This document shows, piece by piece, positions 1 to 8,357 of a DNA stretch of 33,802 nt (position 1 is its first letter; every line of letters begins with the position of its first letter). Made by a program: the position numbers and the translations under genes. The notes below the pieces were generated by a model, which saw nothing but the letters and a program-made list of their open reading frames with translations, was not told where the DNA came from and did not search any database. Source of the stretch: Cytophagia bacterium CHB2 (GTDB taxonomy: Bacteria > Zhuqueibacterota > Zhuqueibacteria > Zhuqueibacterales > Zhuqueibacteraceae); assembly GCA_030263535.1 (NCBI GenBank), contig SZPB01000018.1:1-33802 (forward strand), in the 5' to 3' direction.

Positions 1-113
1 CAGATTTCTTGTTTTTCACAAGGGCTCCTGATTATGTGGTTGTCTGCCTTCAAGATAGGAGCCATCAGAAAAATTTCAACTAAATTTAGGACAAAATCCT
101 TCCGCATTCCGAA

Positions 114-602
114 GTGACGGTAACTCTTACTGAAATTCACAACCTGCCTTTGGATTGGGATGTTTTGTTATTGGATAAAACCAGCCGCGTTTCGGTGAAC
201 TTCCGCGAACTGGGGAAGTACACTTTTTTCTCAAGCGCTGGCGAAACGGTACGTGAATTTAGGATCGTGGTTGGCCGGAATGAGTTTGTCGAAACGAATG
301 ATTTGGATTTGGCCGGTGCACCGCAAGATTTTGTGTTATCCCAAAATTATCCTAATCCGTTTAATCCGAGCACGCAAATCAGTTATGAAATACCTGTAGC
401 GAGTCAAGTGAAGATTGTGATCTACGATTTGAGAGGCCAGTTCATTTGGACATTGATTGATGAACAGCAAAGTGCCGGGCGATACGTTGTTTCGTGGGAT
501 GGCACAAATGCTGGCAATGAACGTGTGGCGAGTGGAATCTATCTGGTGCGGATGGAAGCGGGCAGATTCGATTGTATCCGGAGAGTCATCTTGATTAAAT
601 AG
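114..602 (+). CDS. C-terminal part of a secreted protein with a type IX secretion sorting tail (5' end damaged)
   Basis: The last ~85 residues form a type IX secretion sorting domain: FVLSQNYPNPFNPSTQISYE, then IYDLRGQ, a W-D-G-T-N turn, and the closing strand ASGIYLVRMEAG with a basic end. In this family the tail carries the protein through the outer membrane and is then removed or anchored. The preceding ~60 residues resemble the end of a beta-sandwich domain (YTFFSSAGETVREFRIVVG). The frame is open only from about base 90, where a TAG precedes it. The GTG at 114 is the only reasonable start and has no ribosome binding site. The rest of a normal cargo protein, with its signal peptide, is not in this frame upstream. 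The gene is therefore probably frameshifted or truncated near base 90, and this is a fragment. The cargo function is unknown. Confidence 0.6.
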   Translation: MTVTLTEIHNLPLDWDVLLLDKTSRVSVNFRELGKYTFFSSAGETVREFRIVVGRNEFVETNDLDLAGAPQDFVLSQNYPNPFNPSTQISYEIPVASQVKIVIYDLRGQFIWTLIDEQQSAGRYVVSWDGTNAGNERVASGIYLVRMEAGRFDCIRRVILIK

Positions 603-715
603 TATCGAATAACCAGATGATGGTCAAAGGTGCTTGTGGGCTTTCGTTTACAAGGCATATTGCCCAAGGCATTTTTGGTATTGAAATAAGGACCCCCATT
701 CTCTTGTATCCTTGA

Positions 716-750
716 GAATGCATTGGCATTCTGCCACACCCGGTCGGGTG
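716..750. repeat. Two adjacent small hairpins
   Basis: GAATGC-ATTG-GCATTC (716-731) is followed six bases later by CACCCG-GT-CGGGTG (737-750). Both stems are perfect six-base pairs. They lie about 115 bases after the secretion-tail fragment, but no T-run follows, so they are not a clear terminator. They may be a REP-like palindromic unit. Confidence 0.4.
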
Positions 751-1172
751 GCCGACAGCGGTGCATTTTACGGAGGAGATACGGGCCCTATAACAACATT
801 TTTCCACTTCGAGTACTTGATGATCCACTTACGACGCTGATTCGACGCTAACCGTTAATTTCGGAGCATGAAAACCAAGTGTTTAGGCAATCCGGCCGTT
901 GGTTGCAGCAAGCCGACGGCGAAGCCCCAAGCCTTTATTTTACAAGGGGAGGCGTTTTCGGAAAGAATGTGTCTTTTGCATAAATATGCATTTCTCGTCT
1001 AAAAGTAAACTCACCGCGATTTGCCGCGCCGCGTCACCTTTTTTCCATTTTTCCCCTTTTTTTTGCGGACCATGGGAGCCATAAAAATGGACAATTAACG
1101 CGCTGCGTCGGAGATTCTCTCGTTCAGGATTGGCAGTGCCATCCGCATTATTATAAGACTTGTCGATAGATT

Positions 1173-1188
1173 ATGCGAATGTTCGCAT
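1173..1188. repeat. Short palindrome ATGCGAA-TG-TTCGCAT
   Basis: Seven-base arms around a two-base centre, in the spacer beyond the end of the small RHH-like gene. It is operator-sized, but no promoter is recognisable around it and no gene clearly starts next to it. The role is unknown. Confidence 0.35.
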
Positions 1189-1276
1189 GGTCATGCGGAG
1201 TCGGTTTGGATGTGGGATTTTTGGGAGGGACTGAGTTAAAGATGCACAAGCCAGCAGGGAGGATGCCGGCCTGGAA

Positions 1277-1492
1277 TTACGGCTGAGTGGCTTCTGGTGG
1301 ACTTGGCGGAGTCGAGGGATCGTCCGCCGAGGGTTTGAGCGCCTCCTCGAGCTTGCGCACGGCTTCTTTGAGCAATTTGTTGATGGGCGTGCCGGTACGC
1401 TTCCGGAGGTGATAGAGGATCGCCATCTCTTCGGGCGTGAGACTGCTGGCCGGCCATTGGTAGCGAGGCGTTTTGCGATTATTTGTCGCCAT
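1277..1492 (-). CDS. Small hypothetical protein, possibly ribbon-helix-helix-like
   Basis: A 71-residue protein. Its middle reads SLTPEEMAILYHLRKRTGTP then INKLLKEAVRKLEEAL, a helix-turn-helix pattern like the helical half of small ribbon-helix-helix or antitoxin-type DNA-binding proteins. The C-terminal 18 residues are Pro/Ser-rich and probably disordered. It is the last gene of the minus-strand module that contains the integrase. No good ribosome binding site precedes the ATG at 1492, so it depends on the upstream genes or is weakly translated. The assignment rests only on pattern resemblance. The sense of the gene is supported by the amphipathic helices, whereas the overlapping frame gives a low-quality protein. 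Confidence 0.4.
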   Translation of the reverse strand: MATNNRKTPRYQWPASSLTPEEMAILYHLRKRTGTPINKLLKEAVRKLEEALKPSADDPSTPPSPPEATQP

Positions 1493-1554
1493 GAGTATGA
1501 TTTGTATGCTGAGGCTGAGATTTCATTAGCTACTTGATAAAAGCGGGCGGAGAA

Positions 1555-1842
1555 TTATCTTCCCGCGCCTTGCGACTCAGAGCGCTGCACAGTGCATCTA
1601 CGACATATCCTCCCCTGAGTCAACTCACCCTCATCGAGCACCGCAACGTTGAGCCGTTCATCCGCCAAGAACACCATGCCTGAGACATTGCTGAAGTACA
1701 AGCGCACACCGGATTTCAAAAATCTCTTCTGCCGGCGTTGAAAGCGATAGGCTTTGAGTAGAGCGATGGCTTCCTCCAAAACCGCATCGTCGAATTTGGA
1801 GAGGTCGCTGGTGGGCATGGAAATGTTCGATTGCTTTGGCAT
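1555..1842 (-). CDS. Small hypothetical protein, phage/plasmid type
   Basis: A 95-residue protein starting at ATG 1842, with a GGAG ribosome binding site seven bases upstream. An acidic helix (DLSKFDDAVLEEAIALL) is followed by GVRLYFSNVSGMVFLADERL and NVAVLDEGELTQ, then a single C-R-R-C. The arrangement resembles small mobile-element proteins that carry a strand with YSN-G-VFL-DE-NVA followed by a zinc-binding cysteine pair. I recognise the pattern but cannot name a family. The last ~15 residues (after CRRC) look unlike a folded end, so a late frameshift is possible. It lies 33 bases downstream of the paralogous pair and is probably cotranscribed with it. Confidence 0.45.
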   Translation of the reverse strand: MPKQSNISMPTSDLSKFDDAVLEEAIALLKAYRFQRRQKRFLKSGVRLYFSNVSGMVFLADERLNVAVLDEGELTQGRICRRCTVQRSESQGAGR

Positions 1843-1875
1843 GGTCGTGCTCCAGGGTTAATGAGAAAGTCAAAG

Positions 1876-2157
1876 TTATGAAATACGCGGGAAATCCAAT
1901 TCCAGCGCTCGCTCAAGAACAACGTTCAAGCGCTGCAAGACAGCCACGTTCGACCAATGAATCTTGTCGGAAAGCGTCCCGTCTCCGAGTGCAACCTTGA
2001 GCCGGTTAGAGAGCGCGTTGATGGCGGATTCAACTTTTTGCAGCTCAACAGCATAGGCGGACTTGGCAGTCGGGGCAATGGTTGTCTCGGATTTATTTAT
2101 GATGGCCTCACAGGAATCGGTTTGTTCAAGGGTATTGCACCTTTCTAAACGTATCAC
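1876..2157 (-). CDS. Small helical protein, second of a tandem paralogous pair
   Basis: A 93-residue protein from GTG 2157, whose start overlaps the stop of the gene before it (GTGA). Its middle and C-terminal part align with that neighbour: Y-x-x-EL-x-x-(V/I)E near residue 35, then a (D)KIHW/DQIHW core, then a leucine-rich helix ending in (L/V)xRAL/VLEEL. Both are therefore copies of one small two-helix protein with a conserved basic-I-H-W centre. The N-terminal ~30 residues differ. The function is unknown. Its place directly behind the integrase would fit an accessory or excision-type role, but that is only an inference from position. Confidence 0.5.
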   Translation of the reverse strand: MIRLERCNTLEQTDSCEAIINKSETTIAPTAKSAYAVELQKVESAINALSNRLKVALGDGTLSDKIHWSNVAVLQRLNVVLERALELDFPRIS

Positions 2158-2408
2158 TTTCGGAGAGATGATGCAGGAGGCTGATTTTCAAACCGTGGCT
2201 GCCAAAAGCTCAGAAGCTCTTCGAGAACGCTGTTGACATGCTTGGCGTCGCCGAGATGCGCCCAGTGAATCTGGTCAGGCTTCCTGGCGGCACGACGGGA
2301 TTTGAGCACGCATTTCTTGAGATCGTCCAGCTTTTGCTCGATTTGCTCCAGCTCAAGAACATAAATCGCGGCGACTCGAGGTGTGTGGGTTACTGAAGGT
2401 TTGGTCAT
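2154..2408 (-). CDS. Small helical protein, first of a tandem paralogous pair
   Basis: An 84-residue protein with ATG at 2408 and an AAGGAG ribosome binding site eight bases upstream. It contains YVLELEQIEQKLDDLKKCVL, then KPDQIHWAHLGDAKHVNSVL, and shares its layout and the IHW core with the gene that follows it. The start lies about 40 bases after the end of the integrase on the same strand, so these genes are likely one transcript. I know no named family for it. The helix-IHW-helix layout and high Glu/Lys content suggest a small soluble protein. Confidence 0.5.
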   Translation of the reverse strand: MTKPSVTHTPRVAAIYVLELEQIEQKLDDLKKCVLKSRRAARKPDQIHWAHLGDAKHVNSVLEELLSFWQPRFENQPPASSLRK

Positions 2409-2449
2409 GACAATTGCTCCTTTATTTGGCTTTCACAACAAACAGGTAC

Positions 2450-3496
2450 TCAGTCAAAGGCTTGCAGCACCGCGCTTTCCAATCTTCCTTCCATCACATG
2501 CGTATAGATTTCGGTCACCGCAATGTTGCTGTGCCCCAAGAACTCCTGAGCGATACGAATATTGCCGCCGGAACTGAGCAAATCGGTGGCAGCAGTATGC
2601 CGCAAAATGTGAACAGCCCCAGGCTTATGGATGCCAGCTTTCACCCGTGCTTTTGCGAAGTAATCCGAGAGCGTATCGCGTACCAAGCTGATGACGTGAG
2701 TTTCTGGTTGCGCTTGCTCACCCATCTCATTCTTTCTTGCCTCGAGCAACTCGCGTAATCTCGGATGCATAGGCACCAGCCGATCTTTCTTCTTGGCATA
2801 TAAGCGGATGGTGTTGCGCGTCCAATCAATATCCTTCCATTTGAGACCCCGCTCATCCCCGATGAACTTGCGCGCGATTTCACTGCGCCGGGCGCCGGTG
2901 TAGCGAATAATCCAAAACGCCAAAGCCGCCTCACCGGAAAGCTGCGCAGCCATGTCCTGGACTTCTTGTTTGTTCAAGAACGTCGGAAGGCGCCGGCGAT
3001 CGACTTTGAGCTTTTCAAGCTTGGGCAAATAGTGAAGCGGCATAAGCCCCTTCTTCACCGCCAGCTTCAAAACCGTTCTGATGTTCTCAATCTCCTTGTT
3101 CCAGCCGCGCTTGACCTTGTCTTCATTCCATGCCCAGCCACGCTTTTGATAGAGCTGTTTCATGGCATCGAAGCGCGCATTTCGAAATTGATCGAAGTGC
3201 AAGGGTTTGATTTCTGAAACCAGCGTTTGCTTACCAATCGCTGCAATGAAAAGCTTCATGGCATGGCGGTTTCGTGCAATGGTTTCTTTGGCGACTTCAT
3301 GCTGGCGGGAGTTGAGCACTTGTTCGGTGAGATCATGCACGGTAAGAAATTCAGCAGCGCGCGGGTCTTCACCGAAACGCTTGAGACCAGCCTTGTGAAA
3401 TGCGAGTTCGGACTCGATGCGCTTGCATTCCGCCTCGACCACGGCTTTGGGAGTGCCCTTGGGGAATTTCCCATTTGCGTCTCTGCCATCACGCAT
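2450..3496 (-). CDS. Tyrosine recombinase / phage-type integrase
   Basis: Site-specific DNA recombinase of the tyrosine integrase family, 348 residues from ATG 3496. Residues ~50-160 form the SAM-like core-binding domain (LTVHDLTEQVLNSRQ...). The catalytic domain follows with the expected residues: Arg203 in GARRSEI, a lysine at ~235-237 in the beta-hairpin, His296 and Arg299 in VHILRH, His322 in FLGHSNIAV, and the nucleophile Tyr331 in EIYTHV. The set is complete, so the enzyme may be active. A TTG eight codons upstream (3520) is the alternative start, but the ATG has a better purine-rich stretch before it. It follows the methyltransferase remnant closely and precedes two small paralogous genes. 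Its attachment site cannot be assigned; a tRNA-derived scar near 18.8 kb is the only candidate in the window. Confidence 0.92.
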   Translation of the reverse strand: MRDGRDANGKFPKGTPKAVVEAECKRIESELAFHKAGLKRFGEDPRAAEFLTVHDLTEQVLNSRQHEVAKETIARNRHAMKLFIAAIGKQTLVSEIKPLHFDQFRNARFDAMKQLYQKRGWAWNEDKVKRGWNKEIENIRTVLKLAVKKGLMPLHYLPKLEKLKVDRRRLPTFLNKQEVQDMAAQLSGEAALAFWIIRYTGARRSEIARKFIGDERGLKWKDIDWTRNTIRLYAKKKDRLVPMHPRLRELLEARKNEMGEQAQPETHVISLVRDTLSDYFAKARVKAGIHKPGAVHILRHTAATDLLSSGGNIRIAQEFLGHSNIAVTEIYTHVMEGRLESAVLQAFD

Positions 3497-3526
3497 GCTT
3501 GCGCCCTTTCGTGTTGACAAGTGAAA

Positions 3527-4043
3527 TCATGCTGCAGCTTTCCGTGCAGCACAAGTATGGACCCGATCCAGAATTTCATTTTTGATGTGAAGCGCAATGG
3601 CGCGCATCAACAAGGGTGGCACCGAATTGCCAATGCGCGCCCAGCGTTCTTCGAATGAACCTTCGAGCTGAAACTGATCCGGAAACGAGCCGAGCCGTTT
3701 GAGTTCGGCAATCGAAACATAACGGTCTTCATCGGGCATCATCAAGCCCGCGCCGAAGGTGGCGGACACACTTACCGTTTTGAGTATCGTGGGAGCAGGT
3801 GCACTCCACCGAAAGCTTGGCAATGTCGCCCTGATACAAAGGCACTTCAGGAAAGTTCGCCTTGAAGGTTGCTGCGGCATGCTCGTCCCATTCGACTGCC
3901 AGCAATTCACGAAAGCCGGCCATGGAATACCCGAGCGAAGAGCTGCCGCAACCAGCAAAGGTGGAAATGACTGTGGGAGCGGAAGGAGATTTGGGGGCAA
4001 GATGATCTTGCCAGAATTGCTCGAGAGTGTTGCAGTAGTTCAT
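3527..4043 (-). pseudogene. DNA (cytosine-5) methyltransferase remnant with internal deletion and frameshift
   Basis: The N-terminal frame (from ATG 4043) gives the S-adenosylmethionine motif FAGCGSSSLGYSMAGF and LLAVEWDEHAAATFKANFPE, typical of motifs I and II of C5 methyltransferases. Around base 3800 the reading shifts by one frame. The other frame then supplies only the far C-terminal part: PAPTILKT, PDEDRYVSIAELKRLGSFPD and RIGNSVPPLLMRAIA, which are motifs IX-X. The catalytic Pro-Cys loop (motif IV), ENV (VI) and QxRxR (VIII) are absent. The remnant codes about 170 residues against more than 300 for an active enzyme. It cannot methylate. Sequence on both sides of the junction is well preserved, so the deletion looks fairly recent. 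Confidence 0.85.
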
Positions 4044-4072
4044 GACGCTGATCCAAAAGACAATGGAGTTGT

Positions 4073-4294
4073 TTAGACAATCTTCTCCATTCGCGCCTGC
4101 GGAAACTGCTCGAGAAATTCGCGCAGCGGTGTTTCGATTGCTTCCGCATCATCCACGGGCACACGAATCTTAAACAGCGCTTCGAGTTCAACACCATCGG
4201 CAATGTCTTCGCCGAATTCCTTTGCTTCGACGCCGGCGTTAACGATGCGAAGATATGAAGCAATGTCCTCATGGCTCATCGTGATGGGTGCCAT
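4073..4294 (-). CDS. Small acidic hypothetical protein
   Basis: A 73-residue acidic protein from ATG 4294, preceded by GGGGCGAG four bases upstream; an internal ATG at Met6 (MSHEDI) is possible. The sequence alternates helices and strands (HEDIASYLRIVNAGVEAKEF, GVELEALFKIRVPVDD), ending in a Gln/Arg-rich helix. No family was recognised. It lies 29 bases upstream of the methyltransferase remnant and would be the first gene of the minus-strand integrase module, just downstream of the terminator that closes the restriction operon. It could be a controller or partner of the former methyltransferase, but nothing in the sequence proves this. Confidence 0.4.
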   Translation of the reverse strand: MAPITMSHEDIASYLRIVNAGVEAKEFGEDIADGVELEALFKIRVPVDDAEAIETPLREFLEQFPQARMEKIV

Positions 4295-4330
4295 CTCGCC
4301 CCATTCTCTAGCTCTCGCGAATCAGCCGCA

Positions 4331-4369
4331 ACAAAAACAAAAAGGCCACAATCACCAATGATTGTGGCC
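4331..4369 (-). terminator. Strong intrinsic terminator closing the hsd operon
   Basis: Read on the minus strand, this is a perfect 11-base-pair stem GGCCACAATCA/TGATTGTGGCC with a four-base loop, followed directly by TTTTTGTTTTTGT. It lies about 140 bases after the end of the YgjP-like gene and before the integrase module, so it separates the two minus-strand transcription units. Confidence 0.85.
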
Positions 4370-4506
4370 GCTATATGCAAACAAAGATCACAAACTTCCA
4401 GATAGTTGGAAGATTCCTCCCAACCACCCAGTCTTTAACAGAAGTCGATCACCTTTTTTATCCGTTCTCTCATGATGCGAATTGTCTCATTCTATCACCT
4501 CGATCC

Positions 4507-5226
4507 TCAATACTCCCACGTCACATGTCCCAAAGGCGCGCGATTCAATTCTGCGCGATAGTGTCGCCAGTTGGGCATGAACTGATCTAAAAGGATAAAG
4601 AAGCGCTCGTTGTGCGTTGACTCTAGCAGATGAATCATCTCATGAACCACAATATACTCCAGACATTCGCAGGGTTTCTTGGCCAGTTCGGTGTTGAGCC
4701 GGATCGTGCCGGCGTTATGGTTGCAGCTTCCCCACTTGGTTTTCATCCGTTGCACAAAAAAGCGCTTCACCTTCACGCCCAGCAGCGGCTCCCATTTGGC
4801 GAGCAATGGCGGCACCGCCTTCTTGATCTGCTCGCGATACCATTCTTCCACAATGGCATGCTTTTTATCTCTACTCGTACAAGGCCGCACATGGAGAAGC
4901 ATTTGACGGTGTTGCAGGTCAACGGAGGGCGCTTGTTTTCTCTCCTCCACGACAAGCAGGTAGCGCTTGCCCCACACGTAGTGGCTTTCGCGATCCACAT
5001 ACTCACGCGGGGTTTCGCGTTCCTGCCCGCGCAGCTTTTTCTGTTGCAGTTTGATCCAGCTCAGTTTGGAAATGGCGAAGACACGAATGGTTTCGAGCTT
5101 CATGCGCGCGGGTGCGGAAATGCGCACACGGCCGGCGGGAGGGTAAACGCTCAAATGGATATTCTTAATATCCTTGAGCACCACGTCCACTGTGATTCCA
5201 CCCAACTCCATCTGTGTGGTCATCAA
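4507..5226 (-). CDS. YgjP/DUF45-type metal-dependent hydrolase
   Basis: A 239-residue protein of the YgjP/M48-like family often encoded with type I restriction systems. The zinc-binding signature HEMIH (residues 195-199) and the third ligand region STHNERFF (His205) are intact, and the family hallmark MKTKWGSCNHNAGTIRLN (161-178) precedes them. The N-terminal half has the usual beta-rich segment (IHLSVYPPAGRVRISAPARM) and a WGKRY strand. Its start overlaps the hsdR stop by four bases (ATGA), so it is translationally coupled as the last gene of the operon. The biochemical role of these proteins in restriction loci is unsettled; they are presumed peptidases. The identity of the family is secure. 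Confidence 0.9.
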   Translation of the reverse strand: MMTTQMELGGITVDVVLKDIKNIHLSVYPPAGRVRISAPARMKLETIRVFAISKLSWIKLQQKKLRGQERETPREYVDRESHYVWGKRYLLVVEERKQAPSVDLQHRQMLLHVRPCTSRDKKHAIVEEWYREQIKKAVPPLLAKWEPLLGVKVKRFFVQRMKTKWGSCNHNAGTIRLNTELAKKPCECLEYIVVHEMIHLLESTHNERFFILLDQFMPNWRHYRAELNRAPLGHVTWEY

Positions 5227-8200
5227 TATTCACCTTTATGAGCGAAGATAATGCGAAAAATACGCTCCACTTCCTCGTCATCCTGGATAAAATCGTACAA
5301 GGCCTGCTTAATCACCCGCTCCCGCGGCTCGACTCCGCGCCAGTCGTCGGGCCGCACCTGCTTGACGGTTTCATCAATCCGCAGGGCCAACCTCAAAGCC
5401 GGGTCACCAAGAGCTTTGAATTTCTCCTGCTCATTTGGCCTTTCTTTCAAATTATCGCTGATTGGCTGTGGCGTGGGCTTTTTGATGTAGTTGTAAAGCG
5501 CACGCAAGGCCGGACTCTTCCTGAGTTCCGCGGGCGTATCATCCGTGTGACCGGCCTGCACGTTTTTCGCCACTTCCGCAATACGTTTCAAATATTCCTC
5601 ATAGGCAATTGCCCGGGCTTTGCGGGCTGCGACAATCTCTTCCAGTAGAGCGGACATTTTCTCATAGAAGGCCGGATCGTTCAGGTGTTCTTTGATGATC
5701 TTGCTGCGCACGTTGTTCTCAATCGTTTCCGCGATCGCGTCCTTGTTCCCTTTCAACCCACCGAGTTGACTGGCAATGGCATCAGCAATGCCGGTTTTTA
5801 CAATCAACTCCAGCAACGGCATATCGTCAAAAGGCGAAATCTTCCTCGGTTCATCGGCCTGGATATAAGTGTCGATCAAATGCCGCATGTCGGCTTCATA
5901 GGTCTTCAGGTCGAGATGCTCACCGCTGGCTCTGCGAATAATCTCCCGCAGCTTTAGGTAGCGATCAAGTTCTTGCTTGAGGCGGGCGATGTCGGCGCTG
6001 CTGTAGCCCGCAGCCTCAAGTTCATCAGCCATGTTGGCGTAGGCCCGCACCAGCGAGGCCGTTGCCTTGTAAAACGCGACCCGTTGCGGCTCGCGTTCTT
6101 GCAGGTCGGTGGCAATTTCGGTATTGCCGCAAAAGTAATGAATGTGCTCCAACTCGCCTTGCGGCGGCTCGACGGGCTCGCACAGCAAGGCCAGCGTTTC
6201 CACCGCATTGTCCAACCGCTCTTTCCCTTTCTTGAGGCGATCTTGAATTAGCACTTCAGGATCGGGGCCACCCGCGCTGTGGTCCAACTCAGAGGTATAC
6301 ACCGCCAGGGCATTCTCAACCTTTTTGAACAGGTCTTTATAGTCAACGATGTAGCCAAACTGCTTGTCTTCACCGTCGAGACGGTTCGTGCGGCAGATGG
6401 CCTGAAACAAGCCATGATCCTGCATGGACTTGTCGATATAAAGATACGTGCAGGGTGGCGCATCGAAGCCCGTGAGCAGCTTATCCACGACTATAAGCAG
6501 CTTCATGTTCGCCGGCTCTTTGGTGAAGAGCTTCTTCGCCCATTCTTCGTACGTCTCCGTTTTGGACATGCCCGACTCGGCTTCGACGTTTTTCAGCAAC
6601 TCGGTGTAAGTATCATAAATGAACTTTTTGTCAGTTTCGTTGTTCGCCCCAGTATCTTCTTTAGTAATATCCTTCATCTGCGGATTATAGGAGGTCACCA
6701 ACCCGCATTTACCCTTAAACGGCGTCTTCTCAAACAGGACGAAATACTTGCATGCTTCGTAAATGCTCGAGGCCACCAACATGGCATTGCCCCGCTCGCT
6801 GGAGAGACGCGGTTTCACGCTAAAATCAAAAATAACGTCGCTCACTACTCGCTCCATGCGCGAGCGTGAGCTGAGCAACTTTTGCATTGTACCCCAGTGC
6901 TTTTTCAGCTCGTCCTTTTGCCAGTCATTCAGCCCCTTCGTCTTGGCCTCAAACCAGGCATCAATCTTGTCCTCCGAGCCGAGGCGCTGATCGATGTCGC
7001 GCGCTTCGTAAACCAGGTCGAGCACCACTTCATCTTCCACCGCTTCGCTGAATTTGTAGGTATGAATGTAGCCGCCAAAGACCTCGAGGCTGGATTTTGC
7101 GTCCTCCTTGAGCAGCGGCGTGCCGGTGAAGCCAATGAACACAGCGTTCGGCATCATCGCTTTCATCACCCGATGCAGCTTGCCGCCCTGCGTACGGTGG
7201 CATTCGTCCACGAACACAAAGACCTCACCAACCGTTTTGCTGGGTTTGGCCTTGAGTTCTTTGATGAACGCTTCAACGTCCTTCACATCGCGCCGGCCGA
7301 ACTTGTGAATCAGTGAGCACAACAGCCGCGGCGCGGCCTTGCCGAGCTGGCGCATCAGGTCGCGGCCGCTGCTGGTGCGATAGATGGTTTCGCCGGAACC
7401 CGTGAACACCCGATCAATTTGCTTGTCCAGCTCGTCACGATCGGTGATGATCACGACGCGGGCTTTATGATTGTGCCCCAAAATCCACCGGGCCAGCAGC
7501 ACCATGACGATACTCTTGCCGCTGCCCTGGGTATGCCAGATGATGCCGCCTTGGTGGCGCTTGACGTGTTCCTGCGCCGCCTTGAGGGCGAAATACTGAT
7601 GCGCGCGCGGCAGTTTTTTTATGCCGCCGTCAAAGAGCACGAAATCACGCATGAGTTCGATCAGGCGGTTCTGGCGGCACATTTTGAGCAGGTACTTGTC
7701 CAGCTTGTAATCCGTGTTGTCTTGCTCGTCTTCTTTCCATTTCAGGAAATATTTTTCTTCCGTGCCAATAGCGCCGTACTGCAGGCCTTCGGAGTCATTG
7801 CCGGCAAAGATGAACTGCACCGTGCTGAAGAACCATTCGTTGAACTCGGGCCGTTGGTTGGAGAGGCTCTGCCGAATTCCGTCGCCGATGGAAGTGCGGC
7901 TGTTTTTCAATTCCAGCACACCAATGGCGATGCCGTTGACATAAAGCACCAGGTCCGGCCGCCGTTCATGATTGCCGTGCAGAGTCACTTCCTCGGCCAG
8001 GGCGAAATCGTTCTTCTCCGGCTCTTGCCAGTTGATAAGATGCACAGTTTCTGTCACCTTGCCGGCTTCGAGCTTTACGGGCACACCGTAACGCAACAAG
8101 CTAAAAACCGCCTTGTTGTTATCATAGAGACCGCGATGGTGATTGTCCGCCTCAGTACGCAACTTGAAAATGGCCACACTGATTTGAACCGGCACATAGC

Positions 8201-8357
8201 CACTCTTGTTGAGGTAGTCTGCCAACAGCTTTTCCTCGATATTGCTGTTGCCCTCACGCTCGCTCCAGTCGCCCAGATAGCGATAGCCCAACTCCTCGCG
8301 GAACAGGGCAATAACGCGATTCTGCGTCGCGCGTTCGGGTTTGCCGATAGTGGTCAT
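5223..8357 (-). CDS. hsdR: Type I restriction enzyme subunit R (HsdR)
   Basis: Motor and nuclease subunit of a type I restriction enzyme, 1044 residues. The N-terminal PD-(D/E)xK nuclease is visible as RPDLVLYVNGIAIGVLELKN with Asp135, Glu149 and Lys151. The SF2 translocase follows: Walker A TQGSGKS (276-282), DECH box (384-387), FTGTP, and a second RecA-like domain containing LLTGFDAP and QAICRTNR. The C-terminal ~300 residues are the helical region that docks on HsdM. The ATG at 8357 has a GGGAGA ribosome binding site seven bases upstream and overlaps the previous stop as ATGA; an upstream TTG at 8372 is less likely. All key motifs are intact, so the subunit should be functional. Confidence 0.96.
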   Translation of the reverse strand: MTTIGKPERATQNRVIALFREELGYRYLGDWSEREGNSNIEEKLLADYLNKSGYVPVQISVAIFKLRTEADNHHRGLYDNNKAVFSLLRYGVPVKLEAGKVTETVHLINWQEPEKNDFALAEEVTLHGNHERRPDLVLYVNGIAIGVLELKNSRTSIGDGIRQSLSNQRPEFNEWFFSTVQFIFAGNDSEGLQYGAIGTEEKYFLKWKEDEQDNTDYKLDKYLLKMCRQNRLIELMRDFVLFDGGIKKLPRAHQYFALKAAQEHVKRHQGGIIWHTQGSGKSIVMVLLARWILGHNHKARVVIITDRDELDKQIDRVFTGSGETIYRTSSGRDLMRQLGKAAPRLLCSLIHKFGRRDVKDVEAFIKELKAKPSKTVGEVFVFVDECHRTQGGKLHRVMKAMMPNAVFIGFTGTPLLKEDAKSSLEVFGGYIHTYKFSEAVEDEVVLDLVYEARDIDQRLGSEDKIDAWFEAKTKGLNDWQKDELKKHWGTMQKLLSSRSRMERVVSDVIFDFSVKPRLSSERGNAMLVASSIYEACKYFVLFEKTPFKGKCGLVTSYNPQMKDITKEDTGANNETDKKFIYDTYTELLKNVEAESGMSKTETYEEWAKKLFTKEPANMKLLIVVDKLLTGFDAPPCTYLYIDKSMQDHGLFQAICRTNRLDGEDKQFGYIVDYKDLFKKVENALAVYTSELDHSAGGPDPEVLIQDRLKKGKERLDNAVETLALLCEPVEPPQGELEHIHYFCGNTEIATDLQEREPQRVAFYKATASLVRAYANMADELEAAGYSSADIARLKQELDRYLKLREIIRRASGEHLDLKTYEADMRHLIDTYIQADEPRKISPFDDMPLLELIVKTGIADAIASQLGGLKGNKDAIAETIENNVRSKIIKEHLNDPAFYEKMSALLEEIVAARKARAIAYEEYLKRIAEVAKNVQAGHTDDTPAELRKSPALRALYNYIKKPTPQPISDNLKERPNEQEKFKALGDPALRLALRIDETVKQVRPDDWRGVEPRERVIKQALYDFIQDDEEVERIFRIIFAHKGEY

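Larger units (their letters stand above)
603..1276. other. Gene-poor stretch with small hairpins
   Basis: No convincing gene was seen. Short open frames here have no ribosome binding site and no recognisable protein features. The stretch holds two adjacent hairpins at 716-750 and a palindrome at 1173-1188, described separately. It separates the orphan secretion tail (plus strand) from the end of the minus-strand integrase module. Confidence 0.5.

Noticed and set aside
899-1084. Small plus-strand open frame in the left intergenic region
   Set aside because: No ribosome binding site, no recognisable protein pattern, and a Phe/Ser-rich low-quality translation; treated as chance.
1236-1457. Alternative minus-strand frame overlapping the small RHH-like gene
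   Set aside because: The translation is Arg/His/Gln-rich without structure, whereas the other frame gives well-formed helices.
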